Source: Alteromonas mediterranea DE
GTDB taxonomy: Bacteria; Pseudomonadota; Gammaproteobacteria; Enterobacterales; Alteromonadaceae
DNA: 64,000 bases
Assembly: GCF_000020585.3 (NCBI RefSeq)
Contig: NC_011138.3
Span: 3,359,924-3,423,923, forward strand
Direction: 5' to 3'
Both the position numbers and the translations under genes were made by a program. The notes under the pieces were generated by a model, which saw only the letters and a program-made list of their open reading frames with translations, ran no database searches and was not told the origin of the DNA. Shown piece after piece: positions 37,658 to 47,130 of the stretch. Position 1 is the first letter of the stretch. Each line of letters opens with the position of its first letter.

Positions 37658-38500
37658 TTATTCGCTGTCTTCTTTGTGAAGGTGCACATCCATTTGTGGG
37701 AATGGAATTGAAATACCTTCTTTGTCGAAGCGCAGCTTAACTTGTTCTGTAAAGTCGAACTTCACAGCCCAGAAGTCTGCAGCATTTACCCAAGGACGTA
37801 CGACAAAGTTAACGCTACTATCGGCCAATTCAGAAACCGCTACGGTTGGCGCAGGCTCAGCAAGAATTCGATCGTCCGCTGCAATCATTTCTTGCAGCAC
37901 TTGCTTAGCTTTTAGCAAGTCAGCGTCGTAACCAATGCCTACAACCATATCTACACGGCGAGTATCTTTAGCCGAGTAGTTAGTGATGTTACCGCTGTAG
38001 ACATTCCCATTTGGAACGATAATTTCTTTGTTGTCTGGCGTATTCATTGTGGTTGTGAAAATGCCAATCTTTTTGATTGAACCAGCAGTACCTGCAGCTT
38101 CAACGAAGTCGCCCGCTTTAAACGGCTTAAATACCAGTAGCATTACGCCAGCGGCGAAGTTCTTCAAAGAATCCTGCAACGATAGACCAATCGCTAAACC
38201 AGCAGCACCGAGAATAGCAACCAACGATGTGGTATCTACACCTAGCTGATCAAGTGATGCCACAATAACAAAGAGCATCAAGATAGCGCTTAGAATAGCT
38301 TCTAGGAAATCTACTAGCATGTCGTCATATTTAGACTTTGACATCACACGTCTAAATATAGAAAGAAGGAATCCAACTACAATCCTACCTATTACATAAA
38401 TCGCAATCGCCATCGCAATGTTAATACCCCACGGGATAGCGTAATCGTTTATGTACCTTTCAACATCGCTTGCAGAAAAAAGCGAAAGTTTCTCTTCCAT
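37658..38500 (-). CDS. mscS: Small-conductance mechanosensitive channel
   Basis: A 280-residue MscS protein that releases solutes on osmotic down-shock. It has three N-terminal helices; TM3 is the glycine/alanine-packed pore helix LVAILGAAGLAIGLSLQDSLKNFAAGVMLL (about 100-129, shown in family form). The beta domain (FKAGDFVEAAGTAGSI) and C-terminal alpha/beta domain ending FPQMDVHL follow. The start at 38500 is favoured by AAGGA 7 bases upstream and by length (E. coli 286); an in-frame ATG further up lacks this. Probably monocistronic. Confidence 0.93.
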   Translation of the reverse strand: MEEKLSLFSASDVERYINDYAIPWGINIAMAIAIYVIGRIVVGFLLSIFRRVMSKSKYDDMLVDFLEAILSAILMLFVIVASLDQLGVDTTSLVAILGAAGLAIGLSLQDSLKNFAAGVMLLVFKPFKAGDFVEAAGTAGSIKKIGIFTTTMNTPDNKEIIVPNGNVYSGNITNYSAKDTRRVDMVVGIGYDADLLKAKQVLQEMIAADDRILAEPAPTVAVSELADSSVNFVVRPWVNAADFWAVKFDFTEQVKLRFDKEGISIPFPQMDVHLHKEDSE

Positions 38501-38952
38501 AATATGGTCCTTGTCATGGTTAGTTGTTAAATGCGCAATTACGTTAGCAGCAATTCGTATGAACACCAATACAATATAGGCCCAAACAGCTTAAATTTGC
38601 TCTAAAGTCTAAGCTTCATAGCCCTTTGAAAGTGTTAGTATTATCCGAAAGTAGTGATGTAAACCTCCGTTCGCGCACTCTCCTTAGACTAAAGTTTGAG
38701 TATACTTTTGAATAATTGTCACACCTTTGTCACGCAGTCAAAGCAAACTTGTCTATGAAGCCTAAATGCGCTTTTTACTTTTCAGATTGCTGGAAGTTAC
38801 CGAGTTTTAAGATAATTTTTTTGATGATTTTTTAGCCGTAAAGCTTTAGACTAAAGTCTCATTCAACGCGTCGATCTATTCCCTTTTTCTACTGGCGACG
38901 ATCGACGGTATGAACGAGCTTTAGCAAACTATGTCAATTAAAGGATTAACGC
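38501..38952. other. Intergenic region with three copies of a TAGACTAAAG-like motif
   Basis: No gene in 452 bases upstream of mscS and of the small membrane protein. A motif recurs: AAGCTTAGACTTTAG (minus strand, 38602-38616), TTAGACTAAAGTTT (38684-38697) and AAGCTTTAGACTAAAGTCT (38841-38859). The last contains the inverted repeat AGACT-AA-AGTCT. It may be an operator set for one of the flanking genes; no regulator is known to me. Confidence 0.45.
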
Positions 38953-39132
38953 ATGTTGCTTCTCATAACACTCTTTTCAGTTGTTTTGTGTTTATTTTTG
39001 TACTCACTGCGCACTGATAAAGGAAAACATACCAAGTATGCAAGAGCGGACTACCGCCCAGCACCAAAGTCGAAGCCATCAACCTCAGTGTTGAAATCAA
39101 CTTCGGACAACTCTTCGCCTTATGCGGCTTAG
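38953..39132 (+). CDS. Small single-helix membrane protein (59 residues)
   Basis: ATG at 38953 has AAGGA at seven bases and opens a 59-residue product. It has one N-terminal hydrophobic helix (MLLLITLFSVVLCLFLYSL), then a basic and Ser/Pro-rich tail ending SSPYAA. No family is recognised. The good ribosome site, the membrane-helix plus basic flank and a small GGCAG/CTGCC hairpin after the stop (39165-39178) argue for a real gene. It lies 151 bases before rsmE on the same strand. Confidence 0.5.
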   Translation: MLLLITLFSVVLCLFLYSLRTDKGKHTKYARADYRPAPKSKPSTSVLKSTSDNSSPYAA

Positions 39133-39283
39133 AGCAACCACACGAGTCAAGTGATTCTAAAATAGGCAGCGTGCTGCCGTTTATGTAAATTCTGAAGTAA
39201 TTATTTACATGATGTCGTCGGTAGCATTGCAACCTGTATTTACACACGTATTATACGCAGTAAAAGCAAACACCTAATTTACT

Positions 39284-40012
39284 ATGCGTATACCTAGAGT
39301 TTATTACCCCAATCCTATTCCGTTAGAGCAAGAATTCGAGTTAACCGAAGATGCAGGGCATCACATTGCTACCGTACTGCGCATAAAGCCCAATCGTCCC
39401 ATTGTACTTTTTAACGGCGACGGCAATGAATACAGCGCACAAGTTATCAGTGTTCAAAGAAAGAAAGTAATCGTAGAAGCCGATGCTTGCCTTTCCCTAG
39501 CTAAAGAATCTCCTCTTCACCTACATCTCGGCCAAGGTGTATCTAAAGGCGACAGGATGGATACGGTTCTTCAGAAAAGCGTTGAGCTTGGTGTGTCAGA
39601 GATAACACCAGTGATTACCGAACGCTGCACCGTGAAGCTCGATGAGTCTCGCTGGGAAAAGAAAATCCAGCAATGGCAGAAGATTGTTATCGGAGCTTGT
39701 GAGCAAAGTGGGCGTAATATTATCCCTAAGCTAAACGCGCCGGTGAGCCTAAACACTTGGCTATCATCTTCAACCAATACCACACGACTGGTGCTTGCAC
39801 CAGGCGCTGAACAGCCGCTAGCAAGACAGCCATACAACGCACAGGGGTTTCGTTTATTAATTGGTCCAGAAGGCGGGTTATCAGACACGGAAATACATCA
39901 AGCCAACGAAAATGGGTACCAATCTGTTAGTTTGGGACCGCGTATTTTGCGAACTGAAACCGCGGCCATAACAAGTTTAAGCATACTTCAAGCGCAGCAC
40001 GGCGATTTTTAG
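39284..40012 (+). CDS. rsmE: 16S rRNA (uracil(1498)-N(3))-methyltransferase
   Basis: SPOUT-family methyltransferase acting on U1498 of 16S rRNA. The 242 residues start with MRIPRVYYP and a PUA-like domain (HHIATVLRIKPN, LFNGDGNEY). The SPOUT domain follows with QKSVELGVSEITPVITERC, GACEQSGRNIIP, LLIGPEGGLSDTEI and LGPRILRTETAAI, the knot motifs that bind SAM. It is followed after about 220 bases by gshB, a common neighbour. Confidence 0.97.
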   Translation: MRIPRVYYPNPIPLEQEFELTEDAGHHIATVLRIKPNRPIVLFNGDGNEYSAQVISVQRKKVIVEADACLSLAKESPLHLHLGQGVSKGDRMDTVLQKSVELGVSEITPVITERCTVKLDESRWEKKIQQWQKIVIGACEQSGRNIIPKLNAPVSLNTWLSSSTNTTRLVLAPGAEQPLARQPYNAQGFRLLIGPEGGLSDTEIHQANENGYQSVSLGPRILRTETAAITSLSILQAQHGDF

Positions 40013-40231
40013 TTCCCACTATTAGACTGGTGCCCTATCAAGTAAAATAGGGCTTACTCCGTGTTATAAAGAGTGCTATTTTCAACAACTTGATATTTGT
40101 TGCTAAGGTACAAAGCGCCCTAACCTTTAGGCGTCACGTATCTTGAAGAATTCAGCTACGTCCCAATATTAACAATCTATCAGATAAGCCCTGTGTGCAG
40201 GCACTTTATAAACATTCAAGGTGAAAACATT

Positions 40232-41182
40232 ATGCAATATACCGTTGGCGTAATCATGGACCCCATTGCGAACATTAAGCCACATAAAGATACGAGCTTC
40301 GCGATGATGCTTGAAGCACAGCGCCGCGGTGCAAAGGTTGTTTATTTTGAATTGAAAGACTTGTATTTAGACAATGGTAAGCCGATGGGTCTGGCTAAAA
40401 CCGTATTGGTGAAAGACCAAGCAACCGACTTCTACACCATTGAAGATGAGTCTACCGTTCATTTGGGCGACATTGATGTGCTGCTTATGCGCAAGGATCC
40501 GCCGTTTGACAGTGAATTTTTATATGCCACTCAGGTACTCTCATTAGCGCAAGATGCAGGTGCGCTGGTGGTGAATAATCCGCAGGCTCTTCGCGATTAC
40601 AACGAGAAGTTGTTTACTTCGTATTTTCCAGAGCATATCCCCCATACCATGGTGTCGAACAATCAAGCGTTAATTCGCGAGTTCCACGCTAAGCACCAAG
40701 ATATTATTTGTAAACCGCTAGATGGCATGGGCGGCGCCTCTATCTTTCGCGTGAAGCCTGATGGCAATAACCTAGGTGTTATTATTGAGACGCTAACTCA
40801 GTTGGGCACGCGATATATGATGGTGCAGGAATACTTGCCAGAAATTAAAGATGGCGACAAGCGCGTGCTAATTGTCGATGGCGAAGTGATGCCCTACTGC
40901 CTAGCACGCCTGCCCACCAAAGGGGAAACCCGAGGAAACTTGGCCGCAGGGGGTACGGGACGTCCACAGCCAATTTCAGACTCGGATAAAGCGTTAGCAG
41001 AAGCGATTGCGCCCACCTTGAAAGAAAACAACATTCTTTTTGTGGGGCTTGATGTTATTGGCAATAAGATTACCGAAATAAACATAACCAGCCCAACGTG
41101 CGTAAGAGAAATAGAAGCAGCCTACGACGTTAATATAATGGGTGCATTATTTGACGCCATTGAAAAGCGCTTAGCTAAGTAA
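40232..41182 (+). CDS. gshB: Glutathione synthetase
   Basis: ATP-grasp ligase joining gamma-glutamylcysteine and glycine. The 316 residues match E. coli GshB (316 with initiator). It starts at ATG 40232 (MQYTVGVIMDPI), the family beginning, with AGGTGA upstream; a GTG-led extension to 40193 is not supported. Motifs: IKPHKDTSFAMM, MRKDPPFDSEFLY, KPLDGMGGASIFR, LPTKGETRGNLAAGG and NITSPTCVREIE. The order gshB-yqgE-ruvX is conserved in gammaproteobacteria. Confidence 0.97.
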   Translation: MQYTVGVIMDPIANIKPHKDTSFAMMLEAQRRGAKVVYFELKDLYLDNGKPMGLAKTVLVKDQATDFYTIEDESTVHLGDIDVLLMRKDPPFDSEFLYATQVLSLAQDAGALVVNNPQALRDYNEKLFTSYFPEHIPHTMVSNNQALIREFHAKHQDIICKPLDGMGGASIFRVKPDGNNLGVIIETLTQLGTRYMMVQEYLPEIKDGDKRVLIVDGEVMPYCLARLPTKGETRGNLAAGGTGRPQPISDSDKALAEAIAPTLKENNILFVGLDVIGNKITEINITSPTCVREIEAAYDVNIMGALFDAIEKRLAK

Positions 41183-41293
41183 TAGGTATAAAACTAGTGT
41201 CCAGTTGCCACTGCTTATAACGCATAACGAAACATGAGTGTACAAAATGCAGCCGCTATTAATTGGCAGCGAAAGACAAATGAAAGAAGATTT

Positions 41294-41860
41294 ATGACGG
41301 AATTGAAAAGCTTACAAAACCACTTTTTAGTCGCGATGCCCAGTTTGGACGATCCGTACTTTTCTCGTTCACTTATTTATGTATGCGAGCACAACGCAGA
41401 AGGCGCAATGGGCATAGTGGTAAACCAACCTTCTACGATGAACGTTAAGCAGCTTTTAGAGCAAACAGACAAAGCGCTTATGGTATCTGATGATAAAGCT
41501 GAGCAAATAGTGTTAGCCGGCGGCCCGGTAAACCAAGAGCGAGGGTTTGTGCTTCATTCATCCCAAAAAGAATGGGCATCTAGCCTTAAGCTTGCGCCTG
41601 GGGTCATGGTGACTACGTCGAAGGACATACTTACCGCTATTGCCAATGACGAAGGCCCAGATGATGTTTTAATTGCCCTTGGGTACGCAGGGTGGACAGC
41701 CGGTCAGCTAGAAAAGGAAATGCAGGAGAACGCATGGCTCACCATCGAGGCCGATGAAGAAATCCTCTTTAATACGCCTATGCACAAAAAATGGCAGGCC
41801 ACTGTGAATAAACTCGGTGTGGATGTTTGGCAGCTAGCACCAGGAGCCGGTCATGCCTGA
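41294..41860 (+). CDS. yqgE: YqgE/AlgH family protein
   Basis: A 188-residue protein of unknown biochemical role, homologous to E. coli YqgE and Pseudomonas AlgH. Family landmarks are [53 protein letters not shown] and [15 protein letters not shown] 41294 gives the standard length (E. coli 187); an in-frame ATG 60 bases upstream lacks a family match. Its last 8 bases overlap ruvX. Confidence 0.95.
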   Translation: MTELKSLQNHFLVAMPSLDDPYFSRSLIYVCEHNAEGAMGIVVNQPSTMNVKQLLEQTDKALMVSDDKAEQIVLAGGPVNQERGFVLHSSQKEWASSLKLAPGVMVTTSKDILTAIANDEGPDDVLIALGYAGWTAGQLEKEMQENAWLTIEADEEILFNTPMHKKWQATVNKLGVDVWQLAPGAGHA

Positions 41861-42284
41861 GTTAGGCAGTCGTACTGTATTAGCGTTCGACTTTGGCACT
41901 AAGAGTATTGGTGTGGCAGTTGGCCAAGAAATTACCGGTACAGCCTCACCTCTTCCCGCGTTAAAAGCTCGCGACGGTATTCCAGACTGGAATGTAATTG
42001 AAAAGCTTTACGAAGAGTGGCAGCCTCACGTGGTAGTGGTAGGCTTGCCCCTTAATATGGACGGCACCGAACAGGAAATGACGCAGCGTGCGCGAAAGTT
42101 CGCTAACCGCCTTCACGGGCGTTTTCGCGTTGCAGTAGAAACGTGTGATGAGCGCCTCACCACAACTGACGCCAAATCTATGCTATTTGAATTAGGTGGG
42201 TACAAAAAACTGACAAAAGACAAAGTCGATAGCGTGTCGGCCTGCGTTATTTTCGCCAGTTGGAATGAAAGCCAATACGAGTAG
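41853..42284 (+). CDS. ruvX: RuvX/YqgF, Holliday-junction resolvase-like nuclease
   Basis: A 143-residue RNase H-like protein. YqgF family members are implicated in pre-16S rRNA 5' processing. Motifs: [16 protein letters not shown] with the first acidic residue, [24 protein letters not shown], and [12 protein letters not shown] followed by [13 protein letters not shown] with the last aspartate. It overlaps yqgE by 8 bases and is probably translated with it. Confidence 0.95.
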   Translation: MPELGSRTVLAFDFGTKSIGVAVGQEITGTASPLPALKARDGIPDWNVIEKLYEEWQPHVVVVGLPLNMDGTEQEMTQRARKFANRLHGRFRVAVETCDERLTTTDAKSMLFELGGYKKLTKDKVDSVSACVIFASWNESQYE

Positions 42285-42373
42285 CGTTTAACGCAGCAAA
42301 GTTTCACTGCGACATTTCCCTTTTAGCCTTGTAGGCTCACCGGGTATAAACCCTATAACGAATTAGGCCAGAA

Positions 42374-42700
42374 CTATTCAGGCCGCGTTCCCGCATGGCA
42401 TTGCCAGCAGAGCTCGAACGCGCCGCCGTTTTCCTCACCGCACTGTTGGCAGCGCCAGTCCGATTGGATATCCGCTTTGTCGCTCGTTCGCCCTATCAAT
42501 GCCTCTACTACTTTTGATGCTCTCGTATACCAAGTATCGTCAACAAGCCATACCTCTTGTTGCGAGTCCTGCCAAGGTAATTCGCCTATTGCCCCACTGG
42601 CAAACTCATTTTTTACCATATAAGGAATAGACAACGCATCTAATTCGCTGCGAACAGCTTGTAATTCAAAAGCATCTTGCGAAGAGAACAGTTTTTTCAA
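42374..42700 (-). CDS. DUF2007 protein with C-terminal zinc ribbon
   Basis: A 108-residue product beginning at TTG 42698-42700 (KKLFSSQDAFELQAVRSEL). An in-frame TAG two codons upstream excludes a longer start, and the sequence matches the usual DUF2007 opening. Residues 1-70 form the alpha/beta signal-transducing-like domain; residues about 83-104 carry CQQC and CWQC pairs of a zinc ribbon. Function unknown. It follows pilU by 25 bases on the opposite side of the same strand (pilT-pilU-this gene), so it may share that transcript. Confidence 0.85.
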   Translation of the reverse strand: MKKLFSSQDAFELQAVRSELDALSIPYMVKNEFASGAIGELPWQDSQQEVWLVDDTWYTRASKVVEALIGRTSDKADIQSDWRCQQCGEENGGAFELCWQCHAGTRPE

Positions 42701-42725
42701 AGGCTATATCCACGCTCTACAACCA

Positions 42726-43838
42726 TTAATCGTCCATATCAATCGACACGTTAGACAGCGTACCTAGGCTTGAGCCATCGCTGGTATCCAGCTTAATCAT
42801 TAAGCGTAAATCATTCGGAGAGTCAGCATGATGCAGCGCCTGATCCATGTCAATTCGGCCGGCCTTGTAAAGGTCGTAGAGCGCCATATCAAAACTTTGC
42901 ATGCCCTGCTCTTTGCCCTTTTTCATGGCTTCTTTCAACGCGCCTATTTCATTGCGCTGAATAAGGTCACGCACTAATGGTGAATTAAGCAGTATCTCGA
43001 TGGCAGCCACACGCCCTTTACCGTCTGGCGTCGGCACCAGTTGCTGGGCAACAATAGCACGAATGTTCAAGCTTAAATCAAAGCGCAGCTTGTCGTGCTG
43101 ATCTTTAGGCGCTAAGTGCATAATACGCTCTATGGCTTGGTTCGCGTTGTTCGCATGCAGCGTTGCCACACACAGGTGGCCCGTATCGGCGAACGACATG
43201 GCATATTCCATGGTTTCCATAGACCGAATCTCACCAATTAGAATAACGTCTGGCGCTTGTCGTAACGAGCTCTTAAGCGCATCGTCGAATGACTGGGTAT
43301 CAATACCCACCTCACGCTGTGTAATCACACAGTTTTTATGCTCGTGTACAAATTCAATAGGGTCCTCAATGGTCAGTATATGCCCGTGAGAGTTTTCATT
43401 CCTATGCCCAATAAGTGCAGCTAGCGAGGTTGATTTACCCGTACCTGTCCCACCTACGAATAGAACAAGACCGCGCTTAGACATGATAATTTCTTTTAAT
43501 ACTCGGGGCAGACCCAAGTCATCGGCTTTCGGTATTTGCGTCACAATACGACGGATAACCATACCCGCTTGGTCTCGCTGCCAAAATGCAGAACAGCGAA
43601 AACGACCAATGCCATCACGCACGATAGCAAAGTTGCATTCCTTCGACGTATGAAACTCGTCACGCTGCTTATCGGTCATGGCTTCATGAACCAGCGCGAG
43701 TGATGCCTCTTCTGACGTTGCGCTATCAGTGACAGGGGTAAGTTTACCGTTTATTTTAGCGCTAACCGGAAAGCCCGCAGTGACAAATAAATCTGACGCG
43801 TTGGTATCAACCATTTTTTGAAGTAGTGAATCTAGCAT
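42726..43838 (-). CDS. pilU: Type IV pilus retraction-associated ATPase PilU
   Basis: A 370-residue hexameric AAA+ motor of the PilT/PilU family. Walker A is VGGTGTGKSTS near 130, followed by the Asp box TIEDPIEF and Walker B VILIGEIRS, then the His box ATLHANNANQ. It is longer than PilT at the C-terminus and lies directly downstream of pilT (8-base gap), the usual pilT-pilU order. PilU supports PilT-driven pilus retraction in twitching. GAGG lies five bases before ATG. Confidence 0.94.
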   Translation of the reverse strand: MLDSLLQKMVDTNASDLFVTAGFPVSAKINGKLTPVTDSATSEEASLALVHEAMTDKQRDEFHTSKECNFAIVRDGIGRFRCSAFWQRDQAGMVIRRIVTQIPKADDLGLPRVLKEIIMSKRGLVLFVGGTGTGKSTSLAALIGHRNENSHGHILTIEDPIEFVHEHKNCVITQREVGIDTQSFDDALKSSLRQAPDVILIGEIRSMETMEYAMSFADTGHLCVATLHANNANQAIERIMHLAPKDQHDKLRFDLSLNIRAIVAQQLVPTPDGKGRVAAIEILLNSPLVRDLIQRNEIGALKEAMKKGKEQGMQSFDMALYDLYKAGRIDMDQALHHADSPNDLRLMIKLDTSDGSSLGTLSNVSIDMDD

Positions 43839-43846
43839 AACGGCCT

Positions 43847-44890
43847 CTAGAAATTGTTCATCGACTGTTTATCCACTGACTTTGCAGCCGCGTCTTCTTT
43901 ACTTATAACTCCCATGGCGACCAGGCGCTGTAAGCACTGATCCATGGTTTGCATACCGTGGGCCTGACCGGTTTGGATAACCGAATACATCTGAGGCACT
44001 TTATCTTCGCGAATGAGGTTACGAATAGCTGGGATACCTACCATGATTTCGTGAGCCGCCACTCGGCCTCCCCCTACTTTCTTTAGCAGTGTTTGAGAAA
44101 TAACCGCGCGTAAAGACTCAGATAACATAGAGCGCACCATGGCTTTTTCTTCTGCAGGAAAAACGTCAATAATCCGGTCAATAGTTTTAGGCGCTGAGTT
44201 AGTATGTAGCGTACCAAATACTAAGTGACCTGTTTCCGCGGCCGAGATAGCAAGGCGAATGGTTTCGAGGTCACGCAGCTCACCGACAAGAATAACGTCT
44301 GGGTCTTCACGTAACGCGGAACGCAATGCATTGTTAAAAGAGTGGGTATCGCGATGCACTTCACGCTGGTTTACCAAACTGAGCTTATTGTCGTGCACGA
44401 ATTCGATGGGGTCTTCAATGGTCAGAATATGTTCGCGTTTGTGCGTATTAATATGGTCGACCATGGCCGCCAAGGTAGTACTTTTACCCGAACCTGTGGC
44501 ACCGGTTACCAGCACAATACCTGTAGGCTGATTGATGATCTCTTTAAATATTTCCGGGGCACCAAGGTCGTCTAACGTTAATACTTTGCTGGGGATAGTA
44601 CGCAGAACAGCGGCGGCACCGCGGTTCTGAACAAAGGCATTGACACGAAAACGAGATAACCCATTCACTTCAAAAGAAAAATCGGTTTCTAAGTTTTCTT
44701 CGTATTCTTTGCGCTGCATGTCGTTCATAATCTCGTAAACGAGACTATGTACTTGCTTGTGATCGAGGGCAGGCACGTTCAGTTTACGCATCTCGCCATC
44801 TACACGAATAATTGGTGGTAGGCCCGCTGATAAGTGTAAATCTGAGGCGTTATTCTTAACACTGAAAGCCAAAAGTTCGGTAATATCCAC
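43847..44890 (-). CDS. pilT: Type IV pilus retraction ATPase PilT
   Basis: Cytoplasmic retraction motor. The start is taken as GTG 44888-44890, giving VDITELLAFSVKNNASDLHLS, the family N-terminus, with GGAG eight bases upstream; an ATG at 44923 would overlap the divergent yggS gene. 347 residues. Motifs: Walker A TGATGSGKSTT, Asp box TIEDPIEFVH, Walker B VILVGELRD, His box GTLHTNSAPKT, and the C-terminal AIRNLIREDK segment essential for retraction. Only 27 bases separate it from divergent yggS, as in other gammaproteobacteria. Confidence 0.95.
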   Translation of the reverse strand: MDITELLAFSVKNNASDLHLSAGLPPIIRVDGEMRKLNVPALDHKQVHSLVYEIMNDMQRKEYEENLETDFSFEVNGLSRFRVNAFVQNRGAAAVLRTIPSKVLTLDDLGAPEIFKEIINQPTGIVLVTGATGSGKSTTLAAMVDHINTHKREHILTIEDPIEFVHDNKLSLVNQREVHRDTHSFNNALRSALREDPDVILVGELRDLETIRLAISAAETGHLVFGTLHTNSAPKTIDRIIDVFPAEEKAMVRSMLSESLRAVISQTLLKKVGGGRVAAHEIMVGIPAIRNLIREDKVPQMYSVIQTGQAHGMQTMDQCLQRLVAMGVISKEDAAAKSVDKQSMNNF

Positions 44891-44917
44891 AACCACTTCT
44901 CCAAAACAAGGTGAATA

Positions 44918-45616
44918 ATGCAAACAATAGCAGAAAGACTAAATTCCGCACGAAAAGGAATAGACCAAGCCGCTAATAGTGCACATCGTCCACCAAATTC
45001 CGTTAAATTGCTAGCGGTTAGCAAAACAAAACCCGTATCAGATATCATTGAAGCGTATGAAGCGGGACAACGAATGTTTGGTGAAAACTACGTGCAGGAA
45101 GGTGTTGAAAAGGTTCAGGAACTTTCCAACCTCGACAATATCGAGTGGCATATGATTGGCCCTATTCAGTCGAATAAAACTAAAGTAGTAGCCGAACATT
45201 TCGATTGGGTACAATCGGTAGACAGAGAAAAGATTGCGCGAAGATTAAATGAACAGCGCCCAGAATCACTGCCGCCCTTAAACGTGTGCATACAGGTTAA
45301 TGTCGATGACGAAGACAGTAAGTCGGGTGTTTCGCTTAGTGAATTAGCTTCGCTAGTTGAGTTTGTTTCATCGCAAGAGCGCCTTTGTCTGCGAGGGTTG
45401 ATGGCTATTCCAAAGGCAAACCCTGACGATGAGCAACAGCGTCAAACCCTATCTAAGCTCAAAGAATTATTTGACCACTACCATACATCACTGAGCAATT
45501 TTGATACCCTATCCGTAGGAATGAGTAGTGATATGGTAGAGGCCATCCACCATGGGTCGACTATGGTAAGAGTTGGGACGGCTATTTTTGGTAAGCGAGA
45601 TTACCCAAACCGGTAG
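44918..45616 (+). CDS. yggS: PLP homeostasis protein (YggS/PROSC family)
   Basis: A 232-residue TIM-barrel protein that binds pyridoxal phosphate and controls its cellular level. The Schiff-base Lys is in LLAVSKTKP near residue 36. Further marks are GENYVQE, IEWHMIGPIQSNK, LRGLMAIP and the phosphate loop LSVGMSSDMVEAIHHGSTMVR (shown as family motif). It is first gene of the plus-strand group yggS-proC-yggT-DUF4426, whose order is conserved next to pilT. Confidence 0.96.
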   Translation: MQTIAERLNSARKGIDQAANSAHRPPNSVKLLAVSKTKPVSDIIEAYEAGQRMFGENYVQEGVEKVQELSNLDNIEWHMIGPIQSNKTKVVAEHFDWVQSVDREKIARRLNEQRPESLPPLNVCIQVNVDDEDSKSGVSLSELASLVEFVSSQERLCLRGLMAIPKANPDDEQQRQTLSKLKELFDHYHTSLSNFDTLSVGMSSDMVEAIHHGSTMVRVGTAIFGKRDYPNR

Positions 45617-45667
45617 CGTAAACTCGTCACTACACAAACTAAAACGCAACCAACAAATAGGATTTAC

Positions 45668-46489
45668 ATGCAACAGAAAAAATTAGCATTTATTGGCGCG
45701 GGCAATATGAGCCGCAGCATCATCAGTGGTCTTATCAAATCTGGATATGCAAAGGAAAATATTCTTGCTGCCAACCCATCAACGCCCAAGCTTGATGGCT
45801 TAAAAGCCGAGTTTGGTATTCACACCACACAGTCAAACGATGAAGCCTGCCAATTCGCTGATGCCATTGTGCTTGCGGTAAAACCACAAATTATGGGTGA
45901 TATGTGCGGCGAACTGCAAAAGAATAACGATCTATCGGGTAAGTTATTCTTAAGCATTGCAGCCGGTCTACCCGTTGCACGATTGCAAGAAATGCTGGGC
46001 GGTGAATACCCTGTTGTTCGCATTATGCCAAATACACCAAGTTTGCTAGGTAAAGGCATGTCGGGTATGTATGCCGATAGCACAGTTTCTGAAGCAGACA
46101 GACAATATGTTGACGATGTGATGAACAGCGTTGGCGAAACCGTTTGGGTAAATGAAGAAGCGGGCATTAATGGTGTGATTGCCGCAGCGGGCAGTAGCCC
46201 AGCGTATTTCTTCTTGTTCTTACAAAACATGCAAGAAGAAGCCATGAACATGGGCTTTGACAAAGAGCAATCGCGCTTAATGGTGCAGCAAGCGATGCTC
46301 GGTGCAGCCGAAATGGTTTGTAACAACCCAGACCTTGAATTAAGCGAGCTTCGCGCCCAAGTTACGTCAAAGGGCGGCACGACAGCAGAAGCCGTCAACA
46401 CTTTCATTAATGAAGGGTTAAAAGACATTGTCAGCAAGTCAATGCGCGCAGCAGTTGCACGTGCTGACGAAATGGCAAAACAGCTATAA
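45668..46489 (+). CDS. proC: Pyrroline-5-carboxylate reductase
   Basis: Last step of proline synthesis: NAD(P)H reduction of pyrroline-5-carboxylate. The 273 residues start with the Rossmann loop FIGAGNMSRSIISGL. VLAVKPQIM, RIMPNTPSLLGKGMSG and the substrate-site GSSPAYFFLFLQNMQEEA then TSKGGTTAEA follow. The length equals that of close relatives. It is second in the yggS operon. Confidence 0.97.
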   Translation: MQQKKLAFIGAGNMSRSIISGLIKSGYAKENILAANPSTPKLDGLKAEFGIHTTQSNDEACQFADAIVLAVKPQIMGDMCGELQKNNDLSGKLFLSIAAGLPVARLQEMLGGEYPVVRIMPNTPSLLGKGMSGMYADSTVSEADRQYVDDVMNSVGETVWVNEEAGINGVIAAAGSSPAYFFLFLQNMQEEAMNMGFDKEQSRLMVQQAMLGAAEMVCNNPDLELSELRAQVTSKGGTTAEAVNTFINEGLKDIVSKSMRAAVARADEMAKQL

Positions 46490-46509
46490 CGTTTTAGGAA
46501 CAACTTAAC

Positions 46510-47046
46510 ATGAACGCAACGGTATTTTTGGTTGATACCTTATTCAACCTTTATTTGATGGTGGTTATTCTGCGCCTTTGGTTACAAATGGTACAGGCAG
46601 ACTTTTATAACCCGCTGAGTCAATTTGTAGTAAAAGCAACCCACCCTATTGTGGGGCCGTTGCGCCGCATCATTCCTTCAATCGGCAGGTTTGACACTGC
46701 CACCTTTGTACTTGCCGTAGCTGTTTGCGCGTTAAAATTAGTTACGCTCGGGCTTATGTTTGGTGGTAGTCTTAACCCCATCGGCATTGCTATTTTGTCG
46801 GTCATTGGCGTAGTGAAAGAAACCTTGTCTCTGATGTTTTGGGTTTTGCTATTACGCGCCATTTTAAGCTGGGTTTCACAAGGCCAGTCGCCTGTGGACT
46901 ATGTGCTTTATCAACTTACTGAGCCTTTTTTAGCTCCTATTCGAAAAATCATCCCACCTCTTGGCGGGTTAGATTTATCAGTGCTCATTGCCATTATCGC
47001 ATTACAGTTTTTACAGCTTCTGATCCAAGACACCTTCCCCATGTAA
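46510..47046 (+). CDS. yggT: YggT family membrane protein
   Basis: A 178-residue inner-membrane protein with two YggT repeats. Each has a helix pair and the motif NPLSQFVVKATHPIVGPLRR (first) or DYVLYQLTEPFLAPIRKIIP (second). Four or more membrane segments. Suggested roles elsewhere include osmotic tolerance and division-related functions; the mechanism is unknown. It starts 20 bases after proC. Confidence 0.95.
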   Translation: MNATVFLVDTLFNLYLMVVILRLWLQMVQADFYNPLSQFVVKATHPIVGPLRRIIPSIGRFDTATFVLAVAVCALKLVTLGLMFGGSLNPIGIAILSVIGVVKETLSLMFWVLLLRAILSWVSQGQSPVDYVLYQLTEPFLAPIRKIIPPLGGLDLSVLIAIIALQFLQLLIQDTFPM

Positions 47047-47130
47047 CTAATGGCAAAGGTTATATTCGACAGTACATTAAGCGGTAAAAATTTACGCTTG
47101 AATAATGGTAAACGTACAATAGGTTTTATT

